DNA of 64,000 nt from an uncultured Blautia sp. Lineage in GTDB: Bacteria > Bacillota > Clostridia > Lachnospirales > Lachnospiraceae. The notes beneath the pieces are model-generated. The model saw only the letters and a program-made list of their open reading frames with translations. It made no database searches and had not been told where the DNA came from. The position numbers and the translations under genes are program-made. This document shows, piece by piece, positions 16,466-25,460 of this stretch. The stretch spans positions 128,585 through 192,584 of the forward strand of contig CALCDJ010000078.1 in assembly GCA_937900135.1 (NCBI GenBank), given 5' to 3'. Each line of letters opens with the position of its first letter. Positions within the stretch are counted from its first letter, which is position 1.

Positions 16466-17758
16466 ATGGATTCTGCTTTGTACAGTAATTATCTGAACAT
16501 TCTAAAGCACGAACTTGTACCTGCCCTGGGATGTACAGAACCCATTGCCATTGCCTATGCTGCTGCTAAGGCAAGACAGATTCTGGGCGATTTTCCAGAC
16601 ACCATCGAGATGAGCTGCAGCGGCAACATCATCAAGAATGTGAAGGGTGTCACTGTTCCCAATTCCGATGGCATGAAGGGCATCGATGTGGCTGCAATCC
16701 TGGGTGTTGTGGGCGGCAACGCAGATAAGGCTTTGGAGGTTCTGGAAGAAATCACCCCGGAACACATCCAGAAGACACGGGAACTGGTGGAACAACGTAT
16801 CTGTTCCTGTTCTCTTGTGGAAGGCGTTGCCAATCTTTATATTGTGGCCAAAGTAAAGAAAGACAACCATTATGCTGAAGTAACCATCATCAATCACCAT
16901 ACCAACATTACAAAGATCGTAAAGGACGACGAAGTACTTCTGGATATTCCAGTGGAAGCAGAAGATACCGATGCAGGCATTGACAAATCCACCTTAACGG
17001 TGAAGGATATCTTAACCTTTGCCAATGAAGTTAAGATTGAGGATGTCAAAGATCTTCTGGAACGCCAGATCCGTATGAATTCTGCCATTTCCCAGGAAGG
17101 TCTGGACAATAATTATGGCGCACAGATCGGTAAAACTCTGATGCATGTATGGGGAAAAGGAATCACTACCCGGGCCTGCGCCAGAGCAGCAGCCGGAAGC
17201 GACGCCCGCATGGGCGGCTGTTCCATGCCGGTTGTCATCAATTCCGGAAGCGGCAATCAGGGAATGACCGTATCCCTTCCAGTAATTGCCTACGCGGAAG
17301 AATGGGAAATTTCCAGAGAAAAGCTCTATCGTTCCCTGGTAGTCAGTAACCTCATTGCCATTCATCAGAAATTTTATATTGGCAGTCTCTCTGCATACTG
17401 CGGTGCAGTAAGTGCAGCCTGCGGCGCCGGCGCCGGCATCACCTATATGTATGGCGGTACGTATCAGCAGGTTTCTCTGACTATCATCAATACCCTGGGA
17501 AACATCGGCGGTATTGTATGTGACGGTGCCAAGCCATCCTGCGCAGCAAAAATCGCCACTTCCGTGGATGCTGCCCTTATGGCCTTCCACCTCAGCATCC
17601 AGAATAAGAGCTTTCTTCCAGGAGAAGGTATCATTAAGGGAGATGTGGAAGAAACAATTAAGAGCATGGGCTATATTGGTCGTGTGGGCATGCGTTCAAC
17701 AGATACGGAAATCTTAAATGTTATGATTGACCGGGTCAACGTTAACCGGGAATGCTGA
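16466..17758 (+). CDS. L-cysteine desulfidase / L-serine dehydratase alpha-like protein (UPF0597, YhaM type)
   Basis: A 430-residue protein of the UPF0597 family. Family members such as YhaM/CyuA and archaeal CdsB break L-cysteine into pyruvate, ammonia and sulfide using an oxygen-sensitive Fe-S cluster. Seen here are GCTEPIAIAYAAA (residues 22-34), SCSGNIIKNVKGV, GGCSMPVVINSGSGNQG and AACGAGAGITYMYGG. The ATG at 16466 with GGAGGGAG just upstream is preferred over a start at 16436. It is followed 31 bases later by an amino acid symporter gene, so the pair probably imports and degrades cysteine or serine. The substrate is inferred. Confidence 0.88.
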   Translation: MDSALYSNYLNILKHELVPALGCTEPIAIAYAAAKARQILGDFPDTIEMSCSGNIIKNVKGVTVPNSDGMKGIDVAAILGVVGGNADKALEVLEEITPEHIQKTRELVEQRICSCSLVEGVANLYIVAKVKKDNHYAEVTIINHHTNITKIVKDDEVLLDIPVEAEDTDAGIDKSTLTVKDILTFANEVKIEDVKDLLERQIRMNSAISQEGLDNNYGAQIGKTLMHVWGKGITTRACARAAAGSDARMGGCSMPVVINSGSGNQGMTVSLPVIAYAEEWEISREKLYRSLVVSNLIAIHQKFYIGSLSAYCGAVSAACGAGAGITYMYGGTYQQVSLTIINTLGNIGGIVCDGAKPSCAAKIATSVDAALMAFHLSIQNKSFLPGEGIIKGDVEETIKSMGYIGRVGMRSTDTEILNVMIDRVNVNREC

Positions 17759-17789
17759 GTATAATAACCTTAGAAGGGGAATTAATTTC

Positions 17790-19010
17790 ATGAAAAAAAA
17801 CAGCTTTTTCAAAAGCCTTCCATTTAAACTTTTGGTAGGTGTGGTACTTGGTCTTATTATTGGTCTGATCCTGAACTCTGCTGAGACTTCAGGTTTTGTC
17901 ACTGGTGTTTTAAATGTAATCGTTACTTTGAAGTATATTCTCGGTCAGGTGATCAACTTCTGTGTACCGCTGATCATCATTGGCTTTATTGCTCCATCCA
18001 TCACGAAGCTTGGAAACAATGCCTCCCGGATGCTGGGTGTTGCCATTGTGATCGCTTATGCCTCCTCCCTGGGAGCCGCACTGTTTTCCATGGCTTCCGG
18101 ATATGCGCTGATCCCGCATCTTTCTATCGTAACAGATGTAGAAGGTTTAAAGGCGCTTCCGGATATCGTCTTTGAACTGGCAATCCCCCAGATCATGTCG
18201 GTTATGAGTGCTCTGGTATTTTCCGTTATGGTTGGTCTTGCAGCTACCTGGAATAAGGCGAAATTGATTTCCGGTATCTTGGATGAATTCCAGAAGATCG
18301 TTCTTTCTCTGGTATCTAAGGTAATCATCCCGATCCTTCCATTCTTTATTGCACTGACCTTCTGCTCTCTCGCCTATGAGGGTTCCATCACCAAACAGCT
18401 TCCTGTTTTCTTACAGGTAATCGTCATTGTACTGCTTGGTCATTTTATCTGGATGGCGCTTCTCTATGGACTTGCAGGCGCTTACGCAAAAGAAAATCCA
18501 ATGGAAGTCGTACGGAATTATGGACCGGCTTACCTGACTGCAGTAGGAACCATGTCTTCTGCTGCCACACTTGCTGTTGCGCTTCAGTGTGCGAACAAAT
18601 GTAAACCGCTCCGCAAAGATATGGTACAGTTCGGCATTCCGCTTTTTGCCAACATTCATCTCTGCGGATCTGTTTTGACAGAAGTCTTCTTCTGTATGAC
18701 CATTTCCAAGATTCTGTACGGTTCTGTTCCATCTCTTGGAACCATGATCTTATTCTGCGTACTCCTTGGCGTATTTGCCATCGGCGCACCTGGCGTTCCT
18801 GGCGGAACTGTTATGGCATCTCTTGGAATCATCACCGGCGTTCTGAAATTCGATGATGCCGGAACTGCACTGATGCTGACCATCTTTGCCCTTCAGGACA
18901 GCTTTGGTACTGCATGTAACGTAACCGGAGACGGCGCTCTGACTCTGATGCTGACGGGCTATGCCAAGAAACATAACATTGCAGAACAGCATATTTCTAT
19001 TGATCTGTAA
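17790..19010 (+). CDS. Dicarboxylate/amino acid:cation symporter (DAACS family)
   Basis: A 406-residue membrane protein of the GltP/SstT type with about eight membrane segments. It has the two re-entrant-loop regions: a serine/alanine-rich AVGTMSSAATLAVAL in place of the family's serine motif, and FGTACNVTGDGALTLML near the end, which holds the usual NxxxD substrate site. The start at 17790 follows AAGGGGAA. The neighbour suggests cysteine, serine or a related amino acid as substrate. Sequence alone does not settle it. Confidence 0.9.
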   Translation: MKKNSFFKSLPFKLLVGVVLGLIIGLILNSAETSGFVTGVLNVIVTLKYILGQVINFCVPLIIIGFIAPSITKLGNNASRMLGVAIVIAYASSLGAALFSMASGYALIPHLSIVTDVEGLKALPDIVFELAIPQIMSVMSALVFSVMVGLAATWNKAKLISGILDEFQKIVLSLVSKVIIPILPFFIALTFCSLAYEGSITKQLPVFLQVIVIVLLGHFIWMALLYGLAGAYAKENPMEVVRNYGPAYLTAVGTMSSAATLAVALQCANKCKPLRKDMVQFGIPLFANIHLCGSVLTEVFFCMTISKILYGSVPSLGTMILFCVLLGVFAIGAPGVPGGTVMASLGIITGVLKFDDAGTALMLTIFALQDSFGTACNVTGDGALTLMLTGYAKKHNIAEQHISIDL

Positions 19011-19018
19011 ATTTCAAA

Positions 19019-19067
19019 AAGAAACCCCTGTCCCTCCTTTCAGATGAGACAGGGGTTTCTTTTTTTG
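19019..19067. terminator. Strong bidirectional terminator
   Basis: A 12-bp perfect stem joins GAAACCCCTGTC (19021-19032) and GACAGGGGTTTC (19048-19059), with a T-run on the plus strand. It separates the symporter gene from the converging dipeptidase gene. Confidence 0.9.
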
Positions 19068-19112
19068 ATTTTTCTATGTAACAGCTTCCAGAGCTTTCTT
19101 TTTTTATGATTA

Positions 19113-20471
19113 CTAAACCGCCAGCTCTACAGCTGCAATGGTAATCATCTCAATCGCCTCCATCAGCTGCTCCACATCCGCTGACTCATTTGCCTGGTGG
19201 ATCAGAGATGGCTCATCCGGAAATACCGGTCCAAAAGCCACCATATTCTGGAACATTTTTGCATATGTTCCCCCTCCAATGGCCATAGGTTTTTCTGTAC
19301 GTCCAGTCTGCTCCCTGTAAACCGTCATCAGCGTTTTTACCAGTGGGGAATCCTGAGGCACATACAGACATTCCGTAGGTTTGGACTCAAAAACCTCCAT
19401 TCCATACTTTCCAAGAGCCTCTTCTACCTTCTGTGCCACCTCTGGCTGCACGGCATTTTTCGGATGGCGGATATCCAGTGTCAGACGCATTTCTTCCGGG
19501 GTATAGGAAACAATCCCTAAATTCACTGTAGTTTCTCCAGTTTCTTCATCATAATAGTAGATTCCCAATGTTTTTCCATTGGTTTCCTCTCCCACTTCCT
19601 TCAGAATAAAATTCATCATCTGCTGGAAATCGCCGCCAAAATCCAGATGCTGTACTGCCTTTAACAGACGGATGGCTGCGTTGATTCCTTTTTCCGGCGT
19701 ACTGCCATGGGCGCCATTTCCCTCTGCATATACTGTGGTATTTCCATCCTGAACAGTAACCGTAACGCCTTCCTGCTCCGGGATCTTCCAGATTCCCTCC
19801 ATCACAAGTGTACAGTTAGGAGTTACCACATTCTTGGCAACACCTCCTGCAAACTGCAGCACCTTAATGTTTCCCATTTGCGGTATTTTCTTTCCTGCCT
19901 CCACAGTAGTCATTCCCTTTTCAAAAAAGATAAGAGGAAAATCACCATCTGGTGTAAAGCCCGCTGACGGAAGTTCTTCTCCACATGCAATATAATGATG
20001 GATACAGTCACAGCCTGTTTCCTCTGCACAACCAAAAATCACACGGATGCGGCGTTTTGTCTTGATTCCAAGATCCTTCATCGCTTTCAGGCCACAGATG
20101 GCACCGATCACCGGACCTTTGTCATCAAGGACTCCTCGTCCATACAGCCTGCCATCACAGATTTCTCCGCCAAACGGAGGATAATTCCAACCGTCCCCCG
20201 CCGGAACCACATCCAGATGTCCCAGAATGGCGATCATTTCCTCTCCTTCTCCATATTCAACCCAGCCAGCCCGGTCATCTACATTTTTGGTTTTCAATCC
20301 GAAGGATTCTCCCAAACGAAGCGCATGCTCCAGTGCTGCCTTCGGTCCCTTTCCATAAGGTGCGCCCTCATAAGGTTCTCCACTGACGCTTTCAATCCGG
20401 ATGCTGTCCTGAATGTTGGAAAGAATGGAGGTTCTCATTTCTTTTATTTTTTCGCAAATCATTTCTTTCAT
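19113..20471 (-). CDS. PepV/Sapep-type M20 metallo-dipeptidase
   Basis: A 452-residue M20 family peptidase. The metal-binding motif GHLDVVPAGDGW (His85, Asp87) is complete, as are GRGVLDDKGPVIG (bridging aspartate) and GCAEETGCDC (catalytic and metal-binding glutamates). The lid domain is inserted at about 200-320. Length and motifs match the PepV/Sapep group that cleaves dipeptides with Mn or Zn in the cytoplasm. There is no signal peptide. It is transcribed divergently from the threonine aldolase gene. Confidence 0.92.
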   Translation of the reverse strand: MKEMICEKIKEMRTSILSNIQDSIRIESVSGEPYEGAPYGKGPKAALEHALRLGESFGLKTKNVDDRAGWVEYGEGEEMIAILGHLDVVPAGDGWNYPPFGGEICDGRLYGRGVLDDKGPVIGAICGLKAMKDLGIKTKRRIRVIFGCAEETGCDCIHHYIACGEELPSAGFTPDGDFPLIFFEKGMTTVEAGKKIPQMGNIKVLQFAGGVAKNVVTPNCTLVMEGIWKIPEQEGVTVTVQDGNTTVYAEGNGAHGSTPEKGINAAIRLLKAVQHLDFGGDFQQMMNFILKEVGEETNGKTLGIYYYDEETGETTVNLGIVSYTPEEMRLTLDIRHPKNAVQPEVAQKVEEALGKYGMEVFESKPTECLYVPQDSPLVKTLMTVYREQTGRTEKPMAIGGGTYAKMFQNMVAFGPVFPDEPSLIHQANESADVEQLMEAIEMITIAAVELAV

Positions 20472-20561
20472 CGTATCTTACTTCCTTTCTTTGCGCATTT
20501 TTTTTATTATAAAATAAAATTTTGAATAATACAAACTTTAAGAAAAAGCTTGTGAAATATC

Positions 20562-20590
20562 TTGTTTTTTCTCATATTTTGGCATAAAAT
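20562..20590 (+). promoter_or_regulatory. Promoter of the threonine aldolase gene
   Basis: TTGTTT (20562-20567) and TAAAAT (20585-20590) are 17 bases apart, with the ATG at 20628 behind AGGAGG. Confidence 0.65.
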
Positions 20591-20627
20591 ATCAGATATA
20601 CACTAAAAAATTTAGGAGGCTATTTCC

Positions 20628-21653
20628 ATGATTCTTTTCAATAGTGACTATCTGGAAGGCGCACACCCAAAGGTTCTCCACCGCTTAAACGAAACCAATA
20701 TGGTACAGACCGGTGGTTATGGGGAAGATTCTTTCTGCAGTTCCGCAGCAGAAAAGATCCGCGCTGCCTGCTGTGCACCCAATGCAGCTGTACATTTTCT
20801 GGTTGGGGGCACCCAGACCAACACCACCGTAATCTGTTCCATTCTGCGTCCACACGAAGGAGTTTTCGCTGCTGAAACCGGCCACATCAATGTCCACGAG
20901 GGCAACGGCGTGGAAAGCACCGGGCATAAGGTTCTGACACTTCCACATTACCAGGGCAAGATTCATGCTGAGGACATTGAGAGCGCTTATCTGCGCTGGA
21001 AGCATGACGGAGCCTGGGAACATATTGTTAAGCCAGGTATGGTTTATATCTCACAGCCAACCGAAACTGGTATGGTTTACTCCAAGGCGGAACTGACTGC
21101 CATTCGTGAAATCTGTCTGAAATACCATCTTCCTCTGTTCGTTGACGGCGCCCGCCTGGGATACGCACTGGCATCCGAAGGAAATGATGTTACCCTTGCA
21201 GATCTGGCTCAGCTGTGTGATGTCTTTTATATTGGAGGCACAAAAGTGGGAGCTCTGTTTGGAGAAGCAGTTGTGGTTCCGGATCCTGATTTTCTCAATG
21301 GCTTCCGTTCCCTCATGAAACAGCGTGGTGCCATGCTCGCGAAAGGTCGTCTCCTTGGCATTCAGTTTGACACCCTGTTTTCCGATGACCTCTACCTTCA
21401 GATCAGCAAGCATGCCATTGCTATGGCTATGAAGCTCAGAGATGGTTTCCAGAAAAAAGGCTATGCCTTTGCCTGCGAAAGCCCAACCAATCAGCAGTTT
21501 CCTATTTTGTCCAAAGAGCAAATGGAACGACTGTCCAGGGATTTTTCCTTTGAAGATTTCGGCCCTGTGGATGAAACCCATCACAGCTGCCGATTCTGCA
21601 CCAGCTGGGCAACCAGAGAAGAAGATGTAGACGCACTTTTATCAGCTATTTAA
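20628..21653 (+). CDS. Low-specificity L-threonine aldolase (beta-eliminating lyase family)
   Basis: A 341-residue PLP enzyme of fold type I that splits L-threonine to glycine and acetaldehyde. It also accepts related beta-hydroxy amino acids. Seen are LVGGTQTNTTVI at the phosphate-binding side, FVDGARLGYAL near residue 170 (the aspartate pairs with the PLP ring nitrogen), and YIGGTKVGALFGEA near residue 205 with the Schiff-base lysine. HSCRFCTSWAT is near the end. It is a single-gene unit with promoter and terminator. Confidence 0.92.
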   Translation: MILFNSDYLEGAHPKVLHRLNETNMVQTGGYGEDSFCSSAAEKIRAACCAPNAAVHFLVGGTQTNTTVICSILRPHEGVFAAETGHINVHEGNGVESTGHKVLTLPHYQGKIHAEDIESAYLRWKHDGAWEHIVKPGMVYISQPTETGMVYSKAELTAIREICLKYHLPLFVDGARLGYALASEGNDVTLADLAQLCDVFYIGGTKVGALFGEAVVVPDPDFLNGFRSLMKQRGAMLAKGRLLGIQFDTLFSDDLYLQISKHAIAMAMKLRDGFQKKGYAFACESPTNQQFPILSKEQMERLSRDFSFEDFGPVDETHHSCRFCTSWATREEDVDALLSAI

Positions 21654-21666
21654 ATTTTTAAGGTAC

Positions 21667-21708
21667 AAGAACAGCCCTCTCCAGTAATCACGAAAGAGGG
21701 CTGTTCTT
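21667..21708. terminator. Strong bidirectional terminator
   Basis: A 14-bp perfect stem joins AAGAACAGCCCTCT (21667-21680) and AGAGGGCTGTTCTT (21695-21708), between threonine aldolase and the converging oppA gene. A second GC-rich hairpin without a T-run (21735-21762, 8 bp) lies between it and the oppA stop and may protect the mRNA 3' end. Confidence 0.85.
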
Positions 21709-21782
21709 ATTTGTTCTTACTTTTTACGGCAGATGGAGACCGTCCCTGCGCAACCGGTCTCCACCCCGGTGTCTGTTCTAAA

Positions 21783-23423
21783 TTATTCTTCTACAACATC
21801 TGCGTACGCAAAGTTGTAGTAACCTCCTGAGGTCCACTCCCATCCATCAATCTTATCTGAGTTTACAAGCACGGTATCGCCCTCGTAAGAAATCGGCATG
21901 AAGTCGTAACCTTCAATCAGAAGCTTCTCAGCTTCATAGAATTTCTCGAAACGTTCTGGACCTGTCAGTACGCGTCCTTCTGTGATCAGCTTATCGAAAT
22001 CAGGATTGTTAAATCCAGGATAGTTTGTTGGGCTGTCAGACATATAAATTTCAAGATAAGTCAGAGGATCGGCATAGTCACCTGTCCAGCCGCCGCGGCA
22101 AACCTGGAAATCATGTGCAACACGAGTCTGATGGAAAACAGCAGATTCCATATTCACCAGCTTACAGTTAACCCCAAGATTGTCATGCCACATCTGCTGC
22201 AGGGTTTCGCTGATTGCCTTGTTGGTTTCGTCGGTGTTATAAAGGATTTCAAATTCCGGGAATCCCTCTCCATCCGGATATCCGGCTTCAGCCAGAAGTT
22301 TCTTCGCCTCTTCCACCTTTGAAAGATCAGTAGCAATTCCGTGATCGCCGGCAACCTCGTTAAAAATGTTTCCTTCAGAGTCATAAATGATACCAGGAAC
22401 CAGAGAAGTCGCTGGAACATGAGAATCCTTCAGCACGTCTGTACAGATTGCTTCACGGTCAATGGCATAGGTAAAAGCCTGGCGAACACGTGGATCTTTA
22501 AATGGCTCCACCTGCTCGTTAAAGCAATAGTAGTTTACGGTTCCGCCTTCTTCAATTGTAAAGTTTGGATCTTCATTGATCAGACGGGAAATCTCTGCCG
22601 GAGGAACGGCGCTCAGCGCATCCAGCTGACCTGCTTCATAAGCAGTCAACGCAGTGGTGGTATCCACAATCATCAGCGCGTCAATTTTGTCAATGTTTAC
22701 GTTATCTGCATCGTAGAAGTTTTCATTCTTCTTCATAACCAGTTTATCGCCTGCGGAATAGCTTTCCATGTAGAAAGGTCCATTGCAGACAACCTTTTCA
22801 GGGTTCACAGCCCAGCCGCCATCCTGATAGTCAATGATATCTTCACGCAGTGGCATGAAGTTGGCATTTCCCAACAAGCTCAGGAATACCGGAGACGGTG
22901 CCGTTAATTTTACTTCCAATGTCGTATCGTCAATTGCTTTATAAGATTCGATATTACCGGAATCAAAAATCCAGGAATAGGAAGAAGCAACAGCCGGGTC
23001 CTGCACACGTTTCCATGCAAATACGAAGTCGCCTGCTGTCACTGGTTTTCCATCAGACCATTTCGCATCTTTACGGAGATAGAAGGTATACACCAGACCA
23101 TCGTCACTGACTTCATAACGTTCCGCAGTGGCGGGTTCCATCTTGTGATCGCGCTCACGCAACAGACCATCATACAGATGGCTGATGACCAGAGATCCAT
23201 CCACACCAGCACAAAGCCCCGGGTCCAGCGTGGTTGGTTCCTGACCGATGTTGAAGGAGATTGCTTTCAGACCTTCTGTTTCTTCTGTGGATTCCGCCTC
23301 TTCTTGCGCTTCTACTACAGCGTCCTTTACAAGCACTTTTGTTTCTTCATTTCCAAAGCCTGAGAGCATAGTAACAACCATCGTTGATGCAAGCATTGTG
23401 GCTAAAAGCTTTTTCATTTTCAT
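21783..23423 (-). CDS. oppA: Oligopeptide ABC transporter substrate-binding protein
   Basis: A 546-residue SBP_bac_5 family protein that captures peptides outside the membrane. The start at 23423 has a GGAGGAAAAAAT site. An upstream in-frame extension overlaps the preceding gene and is rejected. Typical stretches are GQEPTTLDPGLCAG, AGDFVFAWKRVQDPA and VCRGGWTGDYADP. The signal peptide ends LSGFGNEE where almost all relatives have LxGCG, so the lipid-anchoring cysteine is missing (codon TTT). It is the last gene of the opp operon, whereas oppA is often first. Confidence 0.93.
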   Translation of the reverse strand: MKMKKLLATMLASTMVVTMLSGFGNEETKVLVKDAVVEAQEEAESTEETEGLKAISFNIGQEPTTLDPGLCAGVDGSLVISHLYDGLLRERDHKMEPATAERYEVSDDGLVYTFYLRKDAKWSDGKPVTAGDFVFAWKRVQDPAVASSYSWIFDSGNIESYKAIDDTTLEVKLTAPSPVFLSLLGNANFMPLREDIIDYQDGGWAVNPEKVVCNGPFYMESYSAGDKLVMKKNENFYDADNVNIDKIDALMIVDTTTALTAYEAGQLDALSAVPPAEISRLINEDPNFTIEEGGTVNYYCFNEQVEPFKDPRVRQAFTYAIDREAICTDVLKDSHVPATSLVPGIIYDSEGNIFNEVAGDHGIATDLSKVEEAKKLLAEAGYPDGEGFPEFEILYNTDETNKAISETLQQMWHDNLGVNCKLVNMESAVFHQTRVAHDFQVCRGGWTGDYADPLTYLEIYMSDSPTNYPGFNNPDFDKLITEGRVLTGPERFEKFYEAEKLLIEGYDFMPISYEGDTVLVNSDKIDGWEWTSGGYYNFAYADVVEE

Positions 23424-23439
23424 ATTTTTTCCTCCATTT

Positions 23440-25434
23440 CTAATTGTTATACGCAATTTCAACCATTTGGTGTCCTTCGATTTTTGGAATGATAAATTCC
23501 ACTCGTCCTTCCCGAATTTCAAAAGGCAAAGCCTCACACTGGGGAACCATCTGTACCATTCTGACATCGGTATTTCCTGTCTTTAAAGATACCCGGGTCT
23601 CATACAGTGGAATCCGGTCCTCAATTAAATCCAGCTCCTCAGAACGACGTTCAGGAATGTAATGCAGTGCATGGAGTACGTCTCTGTGTTCTCCCTCCTG
23701 GCGGTTTAATGCCAATTCCAGAGTGCTTGGTCCTTCCCACTGGATCATCCTCTCACCTAACAACGCACCAATGGCATTGTCCACAAAGGTCTTGACCCAG
23801 CGGCTTCCAAACTGCTGATAGGTTCCAAAAACAGGATGGGCAAAATAAATCACATGTTCGTTTCCAGCTGCTGCAGGATAGCCGTAATGCCCAGTAGATG
23901 GGAAGTGGCGATGGCTGCAGTAATGATCCCAGGTACGATTGTTATACGGCACATTGGTCTTCAGCAGCTCTTGTGCGTCTTTCCGAAGTGAAACCTTCAA
24001 TCCCTTCTGGTACATCACAAATTCTGTTTCCGGCAGATTCTGTCCCAAAAGCCCCTGAGACACTGCAAAATCAGGACTAAATGGTGCATCCTCCTGTTCC
24101 TCAACAGGCATCCAGGGCGCAAACTTTCCGTCTGGCTGGATACCAGATTTATAGGAAGCAAGAACTTTCCCTCCATTTTGAATAAACGCTTCTATTTTCC
24201 GGCTCAGGGCATCGTCGCAGGGAACCCGATCCGGCAGAACCAGAAGGCGGTATTTGGAAAAGTCCTCCAGAGTATCAATAACATTAAACTGAACCTGTAA
24301 CTGTGTCAGCATCTTCACTGCTCCCACCAGATCCTGTGTCATAAAATCAGTACCGGCTCTGCAGAATTCCTGAGGTGCAAGAACGCCAGCCTCAGCCATA
24401 GGAATTACATAGTCGCACCATGGCTCCTTTTCTTCTACCTGACTATAAACATTTCCCACCAGTTCATAGGCTGCAGGCACCAGCATGCCGCCAGGATGAA
24501 GCTGATCTCCAATGGAACATTTTCCGCCATAAGCCAGTGACTTAAAGCACTCGTATTCCAGCTGTGGCTGATTTCTCAGAGAGCCGAAATCTCCCCAATC
24601 TAAATGAAATTTCCCAGTCATACCCATAAAATCATGTCCCAGGGTTCTGGTATATTTGGCAGTTACAGGGAAGTGATCATATCCCCAGCTGCCTCCAGGC
24701 AGAGATTCAATTTCCAGATGTGTGTAAGCATCCAGCGTTCCCCTGTGACGGGTACCGATATAGCCCTCATTGTAGAACACCGGACAGTCTGGCTGAAGAG
24801 AATGGATAAACTTTGTCATATCCTGTTTAAACCGGTCCATCACAATCTGGGCAAATTCATAGCGAACGGTCTCATCGGAAGCATCCAGACCCATCCCCTG
24901 CATTTCTGCAACGCATCTTGGACAACAGCAGGGTTGAATATTCAGAATATCCAGGAACAAACCATCCAAATGTCCAAGACATTCCATCACATCAGCGATC
25001 TGTTCCTTAAGAAAATCCACATAAGGAGTATTCAGGCATAGATTTCTGTAAAATCCTGGTGTAAACTCCTTTTGTTTAAAGGGGCCTCCGTCCGGACCGA
25101 TCACCAGCCAGTCTCTGTGTTCTCTGGCTATCTTTGCATCCCACTGGACTGTGGTATAAACAGGAACCTTGATTCCATATTTGTGACATGCTTCAATCTG
25201 TTCCTTTAAAAGATTCCGATTTGTCAGATTGGGATGTACATAATCCGGAAATTTCTTTGAATCATAATAAAACCAGCCATGATGGCACCTGGAAAAGCAG
25301 GTAACAGAATCTACGTGGGCATCTGCCAAAGTCTTTGCAAAGGTCTCTGCATCAAAATCAGCCGCTACCTCAGGAATGGATTCTGCGGTATGGAAATCCA
25401 AGTGGATCTGGCGAAATCTCAGGTGATGTTTCAT
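23440..25434 (-). CDS. Glycoside hydrolase of the GHL6/beta-galactosidase-trimerisation type
   Basis: A 664-residue protein without a signal peptide. The N-terminal two thirds resemble an alpha-amylase-like (beta/alpha)8 barrel of the hypothetical GHL6 group. They include QIHLDFHTAESIP, SVTCFSRCHHGWFYYDS, LDGLFLDILNIQPCCCPRC and VFYNEGYIGTRHRG. The region around 370-500 resembles the beta-galactosidase trimerisation (class I glutaminase-like) domain, with LLVLPDRVPCDDALSRKIE and FIQNGGKVLASYKSG. The catalytic residues are not assigned with confidence; Asp in FLDIL and Glu in FYNEG are candidates. It sits inside the opp operon between aminopeptidase and oppA. The sugar substrate is unknown, and being cytoplasmic it should act on imported material. 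Confidence 0.75.
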   Translation of the reverse strand: MKHHLRFRQIHLDFHTAESIPEVAADFDAETFAKTLADAHVDSVTCFSRCHHGWFYYDSKKFPDYVHPNLTNRNLLKEQIEACHKYGIKVPVYTTVQWDAKIAREHRDWLVIGPDGGPFKQKEFTPGFYRNLCLNTPYVDFLKEQIADVMECLGHLDGLFLDILNIQPCCCPRCVAEMQGMGLDASDETVRYEFAQIVMDRFKQDMTKFIHSLQPDCPVFYNEGYIGTRHRGTLDAYTHLEIESLPGGSWGYDHFPVTAKYTRTLGHDFMGMTGKFHLDWGDFGSLRNQPQLEYECFKSLAYGGKCSIGDQLHPGGMLVPAAYELVGNVYSQVEEKEPWCDYVIPMAEAGVLAPQEFCRAGTDFMTQDLVGAVKMLTQLQVQFNVIDTLEDFSKYRLLVLPDRVPCDDALSRKIEAFIQNGGKVLASYKSGIQPDGKFAPWMPVEEQEDAPFSPDFAVSQGLLGQNLPETEFVMYQKGLKVSLRKDAQELLKTNVPYNNRTWDHYCSHRHFPSTGHYGYPAAAGNEHVIYFAHPVFGTYQQFGSRWVKTFVDNAIGALLGERMIQWEGPSTLELALNRQEGEHRDVLHALHYIPERRSEELDLIEDRIPLYETRVSLKTGNTDVRMVQMVPQCEALPFEIREGRVEFIIPKIEGHQMVEIAYNN

Positions 25435-25460
25435 AACTTATTCTCCATTTCATTTTATAT

